Shown: positions 17,771 through 26,466 of the stretch, in pieces | How positions within the stretch are numbered: position 1 is the stretch's first letter | How the letters are laid out: every line of letters starts with the position of its first letter | Assembly: GCF_000768555.3 (NCBI RefSeq) | Contig: NZ_KN293978.2 | Location: forward strand, 1 to 64,000 | DNA: 64,000 bases | Direction of reading: 5' to 3' | Origin: Roseovarius mucosus DSM 17069 | GTDB taxonomy: Bacteria > Pseudomonadota > Alphaproteobacteria > Rhodobacterales > Rhodobacteraceae | Position numbers and translations under genes: made by a program | Notes under the pieces: generated by a model | Told to the model about the DNA's origin: nothing | The model's input: the letters and a program-made list of their open reading frames with translations, nothing else | Databases searched by the model: none

Positions 17771-17799
17771 AAAAAAAAGGCCGAGCACTAAGCTCGGCC
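17771..17799 (-). terminator. Intrinsic terminator of the sRNA candidate
   Basis: On the minus strand the perfect 8-bp stem GGCCGAGC/GCTCGGCC (loop TTAGT) is followed by eight consecutive T. It is a textbook Rho-independent terminator; on the plus strand no T-run follows. Confidence 0.85.
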
Positions 17800-17851
17800 G
17801 AAGTCCAACAGGGAGGTATGAAGGTGACCGCCTTGCGGCTATCACCGTCAC
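17771..17851 (-). ncRNA. Candidate trans-acting sRNA with anti-Shine-Dalgarno motif (AbcR-like)
   Basis: On the minus strand a promoter-like pair, TTGATT (17881-17886) and TATTTG (17858-17863) with a 17-bp spacer, precedes an about 80-nt segment ending in a strong terminator. The predicted RNA folds into a 5' hairpin (GGTGA/TCACC arms with an inner CCG/CGG), an unpaired stretch containing ACCTCCCT, which is complementary to Shine-Dalgarno sequences, and the terminator hairpin. It lies directly downstream of a LysR gene of the LsrB/VtlR type, the neighbour of AbcR sRNAs in Rhizobiales (established for Brucella, Agrobacterium and Sinorhizobium). The AbcR assignment is an inference from architecture and synteny. 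Confidence 0.6.
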
Positions 17852-17907
17852 GATTGGCAAATAAGGGCGCAGTTCTGACCAATCAAGATTAAAATTGCCG
17901 CAGGTGC

Positions 17908-17948
17908 ATCATGCCCGCTATGCGGTTTGCGCATGGCTGGGGCATGAT
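17908..17948. promoter_or_regulatory. Nested inverted repeat with T-N11-A LysR-type box
   Basis: Outer arms ATCATGCCC (17908-17916) and GGGCATGAT (17940-17948) enclose an inner palindrome on the minus strand, ATGCG-CAAAC-CGCAT (17920-17934), which fits the LysR consensus T-N11-A. Its centre is about 76 bp upstream of the predicted sRNA start, a usual place for LysR activator binding. It could alternatively be an RNA hairpin at the end of the LysR transcript. Confidence 0.5.
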
Positions 17949-17960
17949 CTGCGCGAAACC

Positions 17961-18866
17961 TCAGCTAACCGCCTGTTCCTTAAGCGTTTTGCGATAGGAT
18001 ATGATTTCGTCCTGCACAAAGTCGCGAAAGGCGGCAATCCGCTTGGAGTGGCGCAACTCCTCAGGATAGGCGAGAAAAACCGGCACTTCGACCGATTGCA
18101 CTTCGGGGAGGACGCGGACAAGCTGTGGAAAATCGCGGGTCAGGTAATCGGGCAGCACACCGATCCCGAGATTATTGAGCACGCCCTGAAGCACGCCAAA
18201 GTAGTTGTTGACGGTCAAAAGTGTGGAGATGTCATTGGTCATCAACTCATTCACCAGCATCGCGCCTGCGCCCACCTGTGCCGAGCGCGGGTTCTGACAG
18301 ATCAGGCGGTGCGCGCTCATGTCATCAAGCGAGGTGGGCTCGCCTCGCGCATCGAGATAGGCTTGGGTGGCATAGAGGCACATATGCACACTCATCAGGC
18401 GCTTGCGGATGAGGTCGGCCTGCGAGGGTTCCTTCATGCGAATGGCGACATCGGCCTCGCGCATGGGCAGGTCGAGCACGCGTTCTTCGAGCATGAGGTC
18501 GATTTTGAGGTCGGGATACTTTTCGTAGAGTTTGGGAAGGCGTGGGGCAAGCCAGAGCGTGCCAAATCCAGTGGTGGTGGTGACGCGCAGATCGCCGAAC
18601 ACCTCTTCTTCGCTATCGCGAATGCGGGCGGTGGCGGCGTCGAGACGTTTCATCATCGCGCGGGTGGCGTCGAACAGCAATTCCCCCTGTTCGGTGAGAA
18701 TCAGCCCGCGTGCGTGGCGGTGGAAAAGCGTGGCGTTGAGTGATTCCTCAAGCGCGCGCACCTGCCGACTGACCGCGGATTGCGAGAGGTGCAGTTGCTC
18801 TCCGGCATGGGTGAGACTGCCCGCATCCGCGACGGCATGAAAGATTCTGAGCTTGTCCCAATCCAT
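17961..18866 (-). CDS. LysR-family transcriptional regulator, LsrB/VtlR type
   Basis: The 301-residue protein has an N-terminal winged helix-turn-helix starting MDWDKLRIFHAVADAGSLTH, with SQSAVSRQVRALEE as recognition helix, and a substrate-binding domain. The opening and the phrase LFHRHARGLILTEQGELL match LsrB/VtlR of Rhizobiales, regulators of redox response and of the AbcR sRNAs. ATG 18866 is chosen because the family starts MDWDKL; upstream in-frame starts would add 19 low-complexity residues. The gene diverges from the indolepyruvate oxidoreductase gene and is followed by the sRNA candidate. Confidence 0.88.
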   Translation of the reverse strand: MDWDKLRIFHAVADAGSLTHAGEQLHLSQSAVSRQVRALEESLNATLFHRHARGLILTEQGELLFDATRAMMKRLDAATARIRDSEEEVFGDLRVTTTTGFGTLWLAPRLPKLYEKYPDLKIDLMLEERVLDLPMREADVAIRMKEPSQADLIRKRLMSVHMCLYATQAYLDARGEPTSLDDMSAHRLICQNPRSAQVGAGAMLVNELMTNDISTLLTVNNYFGVLQGVLNNLGIGVLPDYLTRDFPQLVRVLPEVQSVEVPVFLAYPEELRHSKRIAAFRDFVQDEIISYRKTLKEQAVS

Positions 18867-18966
18867 AACTTTCGCTTTCTTATGAAGCCGACACCGATAA
18901 CGTAATAGCAGATAATCATCCATCTCTTATAGGACAGCTGCGACATTTTCACAAAATTCTCCTTGG

Positions 18967-18987
18967 TAGGTCATAAATTATGACCTA
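18967..18987. promoter_or_regulatory. Perfect 21-bp palindromic operator upstream of the indolepyruvate oxidoreductase gene
   Basis: Ten-base arms TAGGTCATAA and TTATGACCTA flank a single A. A -10-like TATATT lies at 18997-19002 and the palindrome would cover the -35 region. The spacing is right for a repressor (MarR, GntR or AsnC type) acting on the gene at 19035. The match to a LysR box is poor, so the regulator may be encoded elsewhere. Confidence 0.6.
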
Positions 18988-19034
18988 ATATCGCCCTATA
19001 TTGAGGCATGGCCCTCAACCAAGGGAGGCACGCT

Positions 19035-22000
19035 ATGACCACGCAAAAGGTAACGCTGAACGACCGTTTCGACCTCGAGAAATCCCCTGTCCTGCTCAAT
19101 GGCACGCAGGCATTGGTGCGGCTGATGCTGATGCAGGCGGCGCGGGATCGGGCGGCGGGGATGAACACTGCCGGGTATGTAACGGGCTATCGCGGTTCAC
19201 CTCTTGGAGCAGTGGATCAGCAGATGCGGCGCGCGGAAAAGGTGCTGCGCGCGGCGCAGGTACGGTTCGAAGAGGGTTTGAACGAGGATTTGGCGGCAAC
19301 CGCCCTCTGGGGGTCGCAACAGGCGGAATTGCGCGGCGAGGGCAAATATGACGGTGTTTTCGGTCTCTGGTACGGCAAGGGGCCGGGGGTTGACCGCTCG
19401 GGCGATGTGATGCGGCATGCCAATATGGCGGGCACGTCCAAACATGGTGGCGTGCTGATGGCGATGGGCGACGACCACACCGGCGAATCCTCGACCGTGC
19501 TGCATCAGAGCGAATGGGCGCTCGTGGATGCCTATATGCCGGTTGTCAGCCCGGCGGGCGTGCAGGAAATTCTCGATTACGGTATTTACGGCTACGCGCT
19601 CAGCCGGTTTTCCGGGCTCTGGGTCGGGCTCAAGACGATGAAGGACACGGTTGAGGCGACCTCGGTCGTGGATGGCCGCCCGGACCGCGTGCAGCTAGTA
19701 ACGCCCGATTTCCCGATGCCCGACGGCGGGTTGAACATTCGCCTGATCGACACGCCGCATGCGCAAGAGGCGCGGATGATCGACTACAAGCGCTTCGCCG
19801 CCGAGGCATTTTCCCGCGCCAATGGCATGGACAAGCGGGGCTTGGGCAAGCCGGGCGCCAAGATCGGCTTTGTCGCGGCGGGCAAGAACTGGCTTGATCT
19901 GGTGCATGCGCTCGACCTTCTGGGGGTCGATGCCGCAGAGGCGGAGCGGTTGGGCATCACCACCTACAAGGTGGGGCAGGTCTTTCCGCTCGACATGCAG
20001 GGGTTTCACGATTGGGCCGAAGGGCTCGAGCTGATCGTGGTGGTCGAGGAAAAGCGCAAGCTCATCGAGGTGCAAATCAAAGAGGCGATTTTTGACGACC
20101 GGCGGGGGCGGCGCGTTTATGGCTGGTACAAAGGCGGCGCAGGGGGAATGCACCGAGAGGAGTTGTTCCCGACGCGCGGCGCGCTTGACCCGATCTGGAT
20201 CGCGGAAAAATTGGGGGCCATCCTGATCGAAGAGGGACGCGGCACCGACCGGATCAAGGCGGGGCTAGACGCGCTGAGCGAGGCGCGTCGCAACGACAAC
20301 GCCACCGAGATTACCAGCCGTCTGCCCTATTTCTGCTCGGGCTGTCCGCACAACACCTCGACCCGCCTGCCTGAGGGGGCGCGGGCCTATGCCGGGATCG
20401 GCTGTCACTACATGGTGCAGTGGATGGACCGCGAGACGACCGGCTTTACCCATATGGGCGGCGAAGGGGCAAACTGGATCGGCGAAGCGCCGTTCAGCAC
20501 GCGCAAGCATGTGTTCCAGAACCTTGGCGACGGCACCTATAACCATTCGGGCGTGCAGGCCATTCGCGCGGCCTTGGCCTCGGGCACGACGATCACCTAT
20601 AAAATTCTCTACAACGATGCCGTCGCGATGACCGGCGGACAGCCCAACGAAGGCGGGTTGAACGCGCCGCGCATTGCCGCCGAATTGCGCGCCATGGGGG
20701 TGCAACATCTGGCGGTCGTCTATGACGAGAAAGAGGATGTGGACCTTAAGTCCTTTCCGCAAGGTATTGAATTCTCGGAACGATCTGAATTGATGGCGGT
20801 GCAGGAGCGGCTGGCCAAGGTCGACGGGGTGAGTGTGATCCTCTATATTCAGACCTGCGCGGCAGAAAAACGCCGCCGCCGCAAGCGGGGTAAATTCCCC
20901 GATCCGGATCGGCGCGTGTTCATCAATACGGACGTCTGCGAGGGCTGCGGCGATTGCGGGGTGCAATCCAATTGCGTCTCTATCGTGCCGGTGGAAACCG
21001 AACTGGGCCGCAAACGGGCGATTGATCAATCCAGTTGCAACAAGGATTTCTCTTGTCTCAAAGGCTTTTGCCCGTCCTTTGTCACGCTGGAAGGCACGAA
21101 GGTCCGCAAGGACAGCACTGCCGATCTGACTCTGCCAGACATGCCCGCGCCCGCACTTCCGGCGATTGACGGCACTTACAATGTGGTCATCACCGGGGTG
21201 GGTGGCACCGGGGTTGTCACCATCGGGGCGGTGATGGCGCAGGCGGCGCAGATTGATGGCAAGGGGGCTGGCATGATGGAGATGGCCGGTCTCGCACAAA
21301 AGGGCGGCGCGGTGCATATCCATTGCCGTCTGGCCGAGAATCCCGACGATATCAGCGCCATTCGCGTGGCAACGGGCGAATGTGATGCGCTGATCGGCGG
21401 CGATCTGGTGGTCAGTGCCGGGGCCAAGACGCTGGGCCTCACACGTCAGGGGCGTACCGGGGCGGTTGTCAACAGCCACGAGATCATCACAGGCGATTTC
21501 ACCCGCAACACCGAATTCACCCTTCCCGCAGACCGGCTGCGTCTGGCGCTCGAGGCGCGGTTGCGCGAGGGGGTGCAGATGTTCGATGCCTCTGATCTGG
21601 CCAAGACCGTGATGGGCGATTCGATCTATTCCAACATGATGATCTTTGGCGCGGCGTGGCAGCGGGGGCTGATCCCGCTCAGCCATGAGGCGATTGCAGA
21701 GGCCATTCGCCTCAACGGGGCGGCGGTGGATGCCAATCTGAGGGCGTTCGAGGTGGGCCGTTGGGCGGCGCTCTATCCGGCTGAGGTCGAGAAACTGTTG
21801 ACGCCCAAGGTGGTTGCGAAGCCGAAAACTTTGGCCGAGCGCATCGCCTATCGTGAAACGCATCTGACCGCCTACCAAGGCAAGCGGCTGGTCAAGCGTT
21901 ATGGCCGTATGCTCGACAAGATTACCGACGAAGGCGTCAAGGACGCGGTGGCGCAGGGCTATCACAAGCTCTTGGCCTACAAGGACGAATACGAGGTCGC

Positions 22001-22454
22001 CCGTCTGCATCTGGAAACGGCAGAAAAGGCGCGGGCCGAGTTTGACGGCGATTTCACACTGAAATTCCATCTCGCGCCGCCGATGCTGTCCAAAATGGGT
22101 AGCGATGGGCGACCCAGGAAACGTGAATTCGGCCCCGGTATCCTGCGTGCGTTTGGTCTCTTGGCGCGGCTCAAGGTGCTGCGCGGCACGCCGCTCGATC
22201 CTTTTGGCCGCACCGCCGAGCGGAAAATGGAGCGGGCGCTGATCAAGGATTATGAGCGGGACATGACCGAAGTTCTGCCGATGCTCAATGACCGCACCCG
22301 CGACGCGATCATCGCACTGGCGCTCTTGCCGCTGTCGATCCGGGGGTTTGGCCCGGTCAAAGAGGCCAACGCCGCCAAAGCTGCGACCCGGCGCTCAGAA
22401 CTGCTTGCAGTGATCCGGTCGGGTGGGGCGGAAATGGCACAGGCGGCGGAATAG
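19035..22454 (+). CDS. Indolepyruvate ferredoxin oxidoreductase, fused alpha-beta subunits
   Basis: This 1139-residue enzyme oxidatively decarboxylates aryl pyruvates (or other branched/aromatic 2-oxoacids) to acyl-CoA with reduction of ferredoxin or another acceptor. The N-terminal part carries the pyrimidine/TPP domains (TGYRGSPLGAVD near residue 45; GIGCHYMVQWMD for TPP), an iron-sulfur region near 635-675 (CEGCGDCGVQSNC and later Cys residues), and the C-terminal gamma-type domain (GVGGTGVVTIG near 720, AQKGGAVHIHCR). The fused long form is common in alphaproteobacteria. ATG 19035 is preceded by AAGGGAGG; ATG 19008 lies at the expected transcription start and is less likely. Confidence 0.92.
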   Translation: MTTQKVTLNDRFDLEKSPVLLNGTQALVRLMLMQAARDRAAGMNTAGYVTGYRGSPLGAVDQQMRRAEKVLRAAQVRFEEGLNEDLAATALWGSQQAELRGEGKYDGVFGLWYGKGPGVDRSGDVMRHANMAGTSKHGGVLMAMGDDHTGESSTVLHQSEWALVDAYMPVVSPAGVQEILDYGIYGYALSRFSGLWVGLKTMKDTVEATSVVDGRPDRVQLVTPDFPMPDGGLNIRLIDTPHAQEARMIDYKRFAAEAFSRANGMDKRGLGKPGAKIGFVAAGKNWLDLVHALDLLGVDAAEAERLGITTYKVGQVFPLDMQGFHDWAEGLELIVVVEEKRKLIEVQIKEAIFDDRRGRRVYGWYKGGAGGMHREELFPTRGALDPIWIAEKLGAILIEEGRGTDRIKAGLDALSEARRNDNATEITSRLPYFCSGCPHNTSTRLPEGARAYAGIGCHYMVQWMDRETTGFTHMGGEGANWIGEAPFSTRKHVFQNLGDGTYNHSGVQAIRAALASGTTITYKILYNDAVAMTGGQPNEGGLNAPRIAAELRAMGVQHLAVVYDEKEDVDLKSFPQGIEFSERSELMAVQERLAKVDGVSVILYIQTCAAEKRRRRKRGKFPDPDRRVFINTDVCEGCGDCGVQSNCVSIVPVETELGRKRAIDQSSCNKDFSCLKGFCPSFVTLEGTKVRKDSTADLTLPDMPAPALPAIDGTYNVVITGVGGTGVVTIGAVMAQAAQIDGKGAGMMEMAGLAQKGGAVHIHCRLAENPDDISAIRVATGECDALIGGDLVVSAGAKTLGLTRQGRTGAVVNSHEIITGDFTRNTEFTLPADRLRLALEARLREGVQMFDASDLAKTVMGDSIYSNMMIFGAAWQRGLIPLSHEAIAEAIRLNGAAVDANLRAFEVGRWAALYPAEVEKLLTPKVVAKPKTLAERIAYRETHLTAYQGKRLVKRYGRMLDKITDEGVKDAVAQGYHKLLAYKDEYEVARLHLETAEKARAEFDGDFTLKFHLAPPMLSKMGSDGRPRKREFGPGILRAFGLLARLKVLRGTPLDPFGRTAERKMERALIKDYERDMTEVLPMLNDRTRDAIIALALLPLSIRGFGPVKEANAAKAATRRSELLAVIRSGGAEMAQAAE

Positions 22455-22466
22455 GCGTCACGAAAC

Positions 22467-22500
22467 TGTCACGTGATCTGGTCACATCTGTCGCATAATT
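22467..22500 (+). promoter_or_regulatory. Possible Pho box and -10 element
   Basis: CTGTCAC (22467), CTGGTCA (22479) and CTGTCGC (22489) form an imperfect direct-repeat array with first-to-third spacing of exactly 22 bp, as in PhoB boxes (CTGTCAT repeats every 11 bp). CATAAT at 22495-22500 could be the -10. The match is imperfect and would need testing. Confidence 0.35.
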
Positions 22501-22532
22501 TTAACGAGACGCGACTCAGCCGAGGATCGCCC

Positions 22533-23396
22533 ATGCGCACAGATCGCCAGATCGCCCGTGACATTTCCTATTCCTATTCTGCCCAGACCAAGGGCGGGCG
22601 GGCGATGATCCGCACGATGGAAAACCTCACGGGGCGGATTTCGCTGATCAAGCGCGCGGCGGGCTATGAGACCGAGGTGTCACGTGGCCGTGATTTTTGG
22701 GAAGTGATTGTCGAGCGCTATGGCCTCACGCTGGACGTGGTGGGCGGTAGCCTGTCGAATATCCCGAAAGAGGGTCCTTTGGTTCTGATTGCCAATCACC
22801 CGTATGGCATTCTTGACGGGTTGATGATGGGCCATATCCTGAGCCAGACGCGCGGCGATTTCCGCATTCTGGCGCATCAGATTTTCCGCAAGGCCGAGGA
22901 TCTGAACAAGGTCATTCTGCCGATCAGTTTTGATGAAACCAAGGAAGCCGTCGCACTCAATCTCGCCACGCGCAAGACAGCCCTTGATTATCTGGGGCAG
23001 GGCGGTGCGATCGGTATTTTTCCGGGCGGCACGGTCAGCACGGCGGCCAAACCCTTTTCGCGCCCGATGGACCCCGGTTGGCGCGGCTTTACCGCCAAGA
23101 TGATCGCCAAATCGCAGGCGTCCGTGGTGCCGGTTTATTTCGATGGGCATACCAGCCGCCTCTTTCAGCTGGCCAGCCATCTGCATGTGACGCTGCGCAT
23201 GGGCCTCTTGATCAAGGAATTCCGCAAGCGCGTGGATACGCCCGTGCGCGTCGTCGTGGGCGACCCCATCCCGCGCAGCACGTTGGCACAATATGCGGGT
23301 GATACGAAATCCCTCATGGCGTTCCTGCGCGCCAAGACCTATGAATTGTCCCCAAGCCCGATTGTCGCCTCTGAAATCGGGTTCGAATTCGAGTAA
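22533..23396 (+). CDS. Lysophospholipid acyltransferase-family protein (PlsC-like)
   Basis: The 287-residue protein has the acyltransferase motif NHPYGILD (H-x4-D) about residue 92 and the later glycine motif IGIFPGGTVS, the second conserved block of glycerolipid and aminolipid O-acyltransferases. It would transfer an acyl chain to a lysolipid at the inner membrane. The substrate is not evident; Rhodobacterales have several such enzymes, including ones for ornithine- and sulfur-containing aminolipids. ATG 22533 is preferred over the in-frame ATG 22473, which would overlap the Pho-like promoter. Confidence 0.82.
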   Translation: MRTDRQIARDISYSYSAQTKGGRAMIRTMENLTGRISLIKRAAGYETEVSRGRDFWEVIVERYGLTLDVVGGSLSNIPKEGPLVLIANHPYGILDGLMMGHILSQTRGDFRILAHQIFRKAEDLNKVILPISFDETKEAVALNLATRKTALDYLGQGGAIGIFPGGTVSTAAKPFSRPMDPGWRGFTAKMIAKSQASVVPVYFDGHTSRLFQLASHLHVTLRMGLLIKEFRKRVDTPVRVVVGDPIPRSTLAQYAGDTKSLMAFLRAKTYELSPSPIVASEIGFEFE

Positions 23397-23414
23397 CGGC
23401 ACTGGACGTGGGAC

Positions 23415-24227
23415 ATGGCGGTAGGGATTTTCGACAGCGGGCTGGGTGGTCTGACGGTGTGGGATGCGGTGAGCAAACGCTTGCCGGACGTTCCTTTTGT
23501 CTATCTCGGCGATAACGCCCACGCGCCCTACGGCGTGCGCGATGCCGATGACATTTATGACTTGACCACCACGTCGGTGGATCGCCTCTTTGCGGCGGGC
23601 TGTGATCTCGTGATCCTCGCTTGCAACACCGCGTCGGCAGCGGCGCTGCGGCGCATGCAGGAATCCTGGGTGCCGCGTGACAAGCGCGTATTGGGCGTTT
23701 TCGTGCCGTTGATCGAGGCTCTGACAGAGCGGCAATGGGGCGACAACTCTCCGCCCCGCGAGGTGGCGGTCAAGAATGTGGCGCTCTTTGCCACGCCGGC
23801 GACCGTGCGCAGCCGCGCATTTCAGCGCGAATTGGCATTTCGCGCGATTGGCGTCGATGTCGAGGCGCAGGCCTGTGGCGGTGTGGTCGATGCCATCGAG
23901 GATGGCGATATGATCCTGGCTGAGGCCTTGGTGCGCAGCCATGTCGATGCGCTCAAGCGCAAGATGCCGCATCCCGAGGCGGCGGTTTTGGGCTGCACCC
24001 ATTATCCGCTGGTGCAAGAGGTATTTCAGGACGCGCTCGGCCCCGATGTGGCGGTCTATTCACAGCCCAATCTGGTGGCGTCGAGCCTTGCCGATTATCT
24101 CGGGCGCCACCCGGACAAGATCGGGTCGGGCACCGAGGCTGCGTTCCTGACCACTGGTGATCCCAAGCGGGTTTCCTCGCGGGCCACGCAGTTCTTGCGA
24201 CGAGAGATAACGTTTGTGGCGGCTTGA
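23415..24227 (+). CDS. murI: Glutamate racemase
   Basis: MurI interconverts L- and D-glutamate for peptidoglycan. The 270-residue protein starts with the family motif [12 protein letters not shown] and contains both catalytic cysteines, in [11 protein letters not shown] (about 73) and LGCTHYPLV (about 193). It lies 18 bp after the acyltransferase gene. The C-terminal part is normal. Confidence 0.96.
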   Translation: MAVGIFDSGLGGLTVWDAVSKRLPDVPFVYLGDNAHAPYGVRDADDIYDLTTTSVDRLFAAGCDLVILACNTASAAALRRMQESWVPRDKRVLGVFVPLIEALTERQWGDNSPPREVAVKNVALFATPATVRSRAFQRELAFRAIGVDVEAQACGGVVDAIEDGDMILAEALVRSHVDALKRKMPHPEAAVLGCTHYPLVQEVFQDALGPDVAVYSQPNLVASSLADYLGRHPDKIGSGTEAAFLTTGDPKRVSSRATQFLRREITFVAA

Positions 24228-24308
24228 CGCGCAGGCCATGGGCATCGCGCCGCATTGCGGCGGTGCCGGAATTCTAATATCCTTAATCCATCTGAAAGTG
24301 AGGTCGCG

Positions 24309-25337
24309 ATGACCCATAAAATCGCCATCCTGGGCGCCTCGGGCTATACCGGGGCAGAGCTTGTCCGGCTTATTGCCACCCATCCCGGCATGCAGATCAG
24401 CGCGCTTGCGGCCAATTCCAAGGCGGGGCAGAGCATGGGCCAAGTATTTCCGCATTTGCGGCATCTCGATTTGCCCGATCTTGTCACCATCGAAGAGATT
24501 GATTTCTCTGGCATTGACCTCTGTTTTTGCGCGCTGCCGCACAAGACCAGCCAAGAGGTGATCGCGGCGCTGCCGCGTGATCTCAAGATCGTGGACCTGT
24601 CGGCGGATTTCCGGCTGCGCGATCCAGATGCCTATCGGAAATGGTATGGCAATCCCCATGCTGCGCCCGAGGTGCAGAAAGAGGCGGTCTATGGCCTCAC
24701 CGAATTTTACCGCGAGGATATTCGGACGGCGCGGCTGGTGGCGGGAACCGGCTGTAATGCGGCCACGGGGCAATATATCCTGCGCCCGCTGATTGCGGCC
24801 GGGGTCATTGATCTGGATGAAATCATCCTCGACCTCAAATGCGGCGTGTCCGGGGCGGGGCGCAGTCTCAAGGAGAACCTGCTCCATGCGGAGTTGAGCG
24901 AGGGCTATCACGCTTATTCGGTCGGCGGCACGCATCGGCACTTGGGCGAGTTCGATCAGGAGTTTTCCATGCTGGCCGGGCGCCCTGTCGAAATCCAGTT
25001 CACCCCGCATCTCATTCCTGCCAATCGCGGGATTTTGGCCACCGGCTATGTCCGGGGCGAGGCGGCGGAAATCCATGCGACGCTGGCGGCGGCCTATGCG
25101 GACGAGCCCTTCATCGTGGTTCTGCCGATGGGCGAGACCCCCAGCACGCGCCACATTCGCGGCAGCAATTTCTGTCATATCGGCGTGGTGGCGGACCGGC
25201 GTGCCGGCCGCACAATCGTTGTGGCGGCTCTTGATAACCTGACAAAAGGTAGCAGCGGGCAAGCGTTGCAAAACGCCAACCTGATGTTATCTGAGCCTGA
25301 GACGACGGGGTTGATGCTGGCCCCCGTGTTTCCGTAA
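24309..25337 (+). CDS. argC: N-acetyl-gamma-glutamyl-phosphate reductase
   Basis: ArgC reduces N-acetylglutamyl phosphate with NADPH, the third step of arginine synthesis. The 342-residue protein has the Rossmann motif [13 protein letters not shown] near the N terminus, the catalytic Cys in [11 protein letters not shown] (about 157) and [10 protein letters not shown] near the C terminus. ATG 24309 is chosen because the family starts here; upstream codons do not match. A further arginine gene, argD, is at the right end of the window but not adjacent. Confidence 0.96.
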   Translation: MTHKIAILGASGYTGAELVRLIATHPGMQISALAANSKAGQSMGQVFPHLRHLDLPDLVTIEEIDFSGIDLCFCALPHKTSQEVIAALPRDLKIVDLSADFRLRDPDAYRKWYGNPHAAPEVQKEAVYGLTEFYREDIRTARLVAGTGCNAATGQYILRPLIAAGVIDLDEIILDLKCGVSGAGRSLKENLLHAELSEGYHAYSVGGTHRHLGEFDQEFSMLAGRPVEIQFTPHLIPANRGILATGYVRGEAAEIHATLAAAYADEPFIVVLPMGETPSTRHIRGSNFCHIGVVADRRAGRTIVVAALDNLTKGSSGQALQNANLMLSEPETTGLMLAPVFP

Positions 25338-25351
25338 AAGGGACTACACCG

Positions 25352-25798
25352 ATGAAATCGCTCAAGAAAAAGCGCCGCGTTCAGATCATTGCGATTGCCG
25401 CCGTGGCCTTGGTCATGGCGACCGGTCTCATTGGCTACGGAATGCGCGACGGGATCAACTTTTTCCGTTCGCCGACGCAGGTCTTGGCCGAGCCGCCCAG
25501 CCCCTCGGAGGTCTTCCGTATCGGCGGGTTGGTGGAAGAAGGCAGTCTCAAGCGCGGCGAGAGTGAGACCATCCGGTTCAATGTGACCGATGGTAACGGT
25601 GTGGTGGCGGTGACCTACAAGGGTGTTCTGCCTGATCTCTTTGAAGAAAATCAGGGTATGGTCGGCACCGGCAGCTATCGTGACGGGATATTTGTCGCTA
25701 CCGAAATCCTCGCCAAACATGACGAGACCTATATGCCCAAGGAAGTGGTGGACGCGCTCAAGGCGCAAGGCGTCTACAAGGAACCGGACGGTAGCTAA
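25352..25798 (+). CDS. ccmE: Cytochrome c maturation heme chaperone CcmE
   Basis: CcmE holds heme covalently in the periplasm and passes it to apocytochrome c with CcmF/CcmH. The 148-residue protein has an N-terminal signal anchor (about 8-28) and the heme-binding His123 in KHDETYMP with the conserved Tyr. It begins a ccm cluster that is interrupted by a muramidase/holin pair before ccmF. ccmABCD and ccmG are not in the window. Confidence 0.97.
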   Translation: MKSLKKKRRVQIIAIAAVALVMATGLIGYGMRDGINFFRSPTQVLAEPPSPSEVFRIGGLVEEGSLKRGESETIRFNVTDGNGVVAVTYKGVLPDLFEENQGMVGTGSYRDGIFVATEILAKHDETYMPKEVVDALKAQGVYKEPDGS

Positions 25799-25857
25799 GG
25801 CCACCGTTAACCCATCGGCCTCAGCCTCTTGCCAGCAATTGGCAACAGGTGGGGCTG

Positions 25858-26466
25858 ATGAGAGACATAGCAGAGCTTGCAAGTGAGATTATCGCCCGTG
25901 AGGGCGGTTATGTGGATGACCCCGACGACCCCGGCGGGGCCACCAATTTTGGCGTGACGATCCATACGATGCGCCGTTTGGGCATGGATTTGACGCGCGA
26001 TGGGGTTGTCGATGCGCTGGATGTGCGGGCGCTCACGCGCGGTCAGGCGGTCACGCTGTTTCTCGGCCATTACTACGAGCGTCCCGGTATTGCGCGCCTG
26101 CCGGAACGCCTGCAACCGAGTGTGTTCGACATGTATGTCAACGCGGGGACCAACGCGGTCAAGATCTTGCAACGGCTGCTGCGCGAGATGGGGCAGGGAA
26201 TCGAAGTGGATGGCCTCATTGGCCCGCGGACCGTCGCCGCGGCAGAGGCGGCGGCCAAGGCCGCGCCAGATCACATTGCAGATGCCTACGGAATCGCGCG
26301 GCGCAATTATTACCTGAGCCTCGCAGATGCTCGCCCCTCCAGCAGAAAATTCGCACGCAGCCGCGCAGGCGGTAAGGGCGGCTGGATCAAACGTGCGGAA
26401 GAGTTCATCTCGCCGCGCTTTCATCTCTCAGAGGCAGAATTCAAAGCGAGGATCAGCGCATGGTGA
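25858..26466 (+). CDS. Glycoside hydrolase family 108 muramidase (holin-associated)
   Basis: The 202-residue protein begins with the GH108 catalytic motif EGGYVDDPDDPGGATNFGVT, with Glu15 the likely acid, and has a C-terminal peptidoglycan-binding domain (DGLIGPRTVAA). Such N-acetylmuramidases are phage-derived lysins or, without phages, cell-wall remodelling enzymes. No signal peptide is visible, so export would rely on the holin encoded next, whose reading frame overlaps by 7 bp. Start ATG 25858 is used; GTG 25849 is an alternative. Confidence 0.85.
   Translation: MRDIAELASEIIAREGGYVDDPDDPGGATNFGVTIHTMRRLGMDLTRDGVVDALDVRALTRGQAVTLFLGHYYERPGIARLPERLQPSVFDMYVNAGTNAVKILQRLLREMGQGIEVDGLIGPRTVAAAEAAAKAAPDHIADAYGIARRNYYLSLADARPSSRKFARSRAGGKGGWIKRAEEFISPRFHLSEAEFKARISAW

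Noticed and set aside
17818..17892. 24-codon ORF on the plus strand with GGGAGG next to its ATG.
   Set aside because: The purine-rich stretch is only one base from the ATG and is the complement of the sRNA anti-SD; the minus-strand promoter/terminator explanation is better.
20265..22070. 601-codon ORF on the minus strand.
   Set aside because: It is antisense to the indolepyruvate oxidoreductase gene and has His/Arg-rich composition typical of GC-rich shadows.
24238..24312. 24-codon ORF overlapping the argC start, ending in AGG TCG CGA codons, as an Arg leader.
   Set aside because: Only two Arg codons, no RBS, no hairpin or terminator; not comparable to the argD leader candidate.
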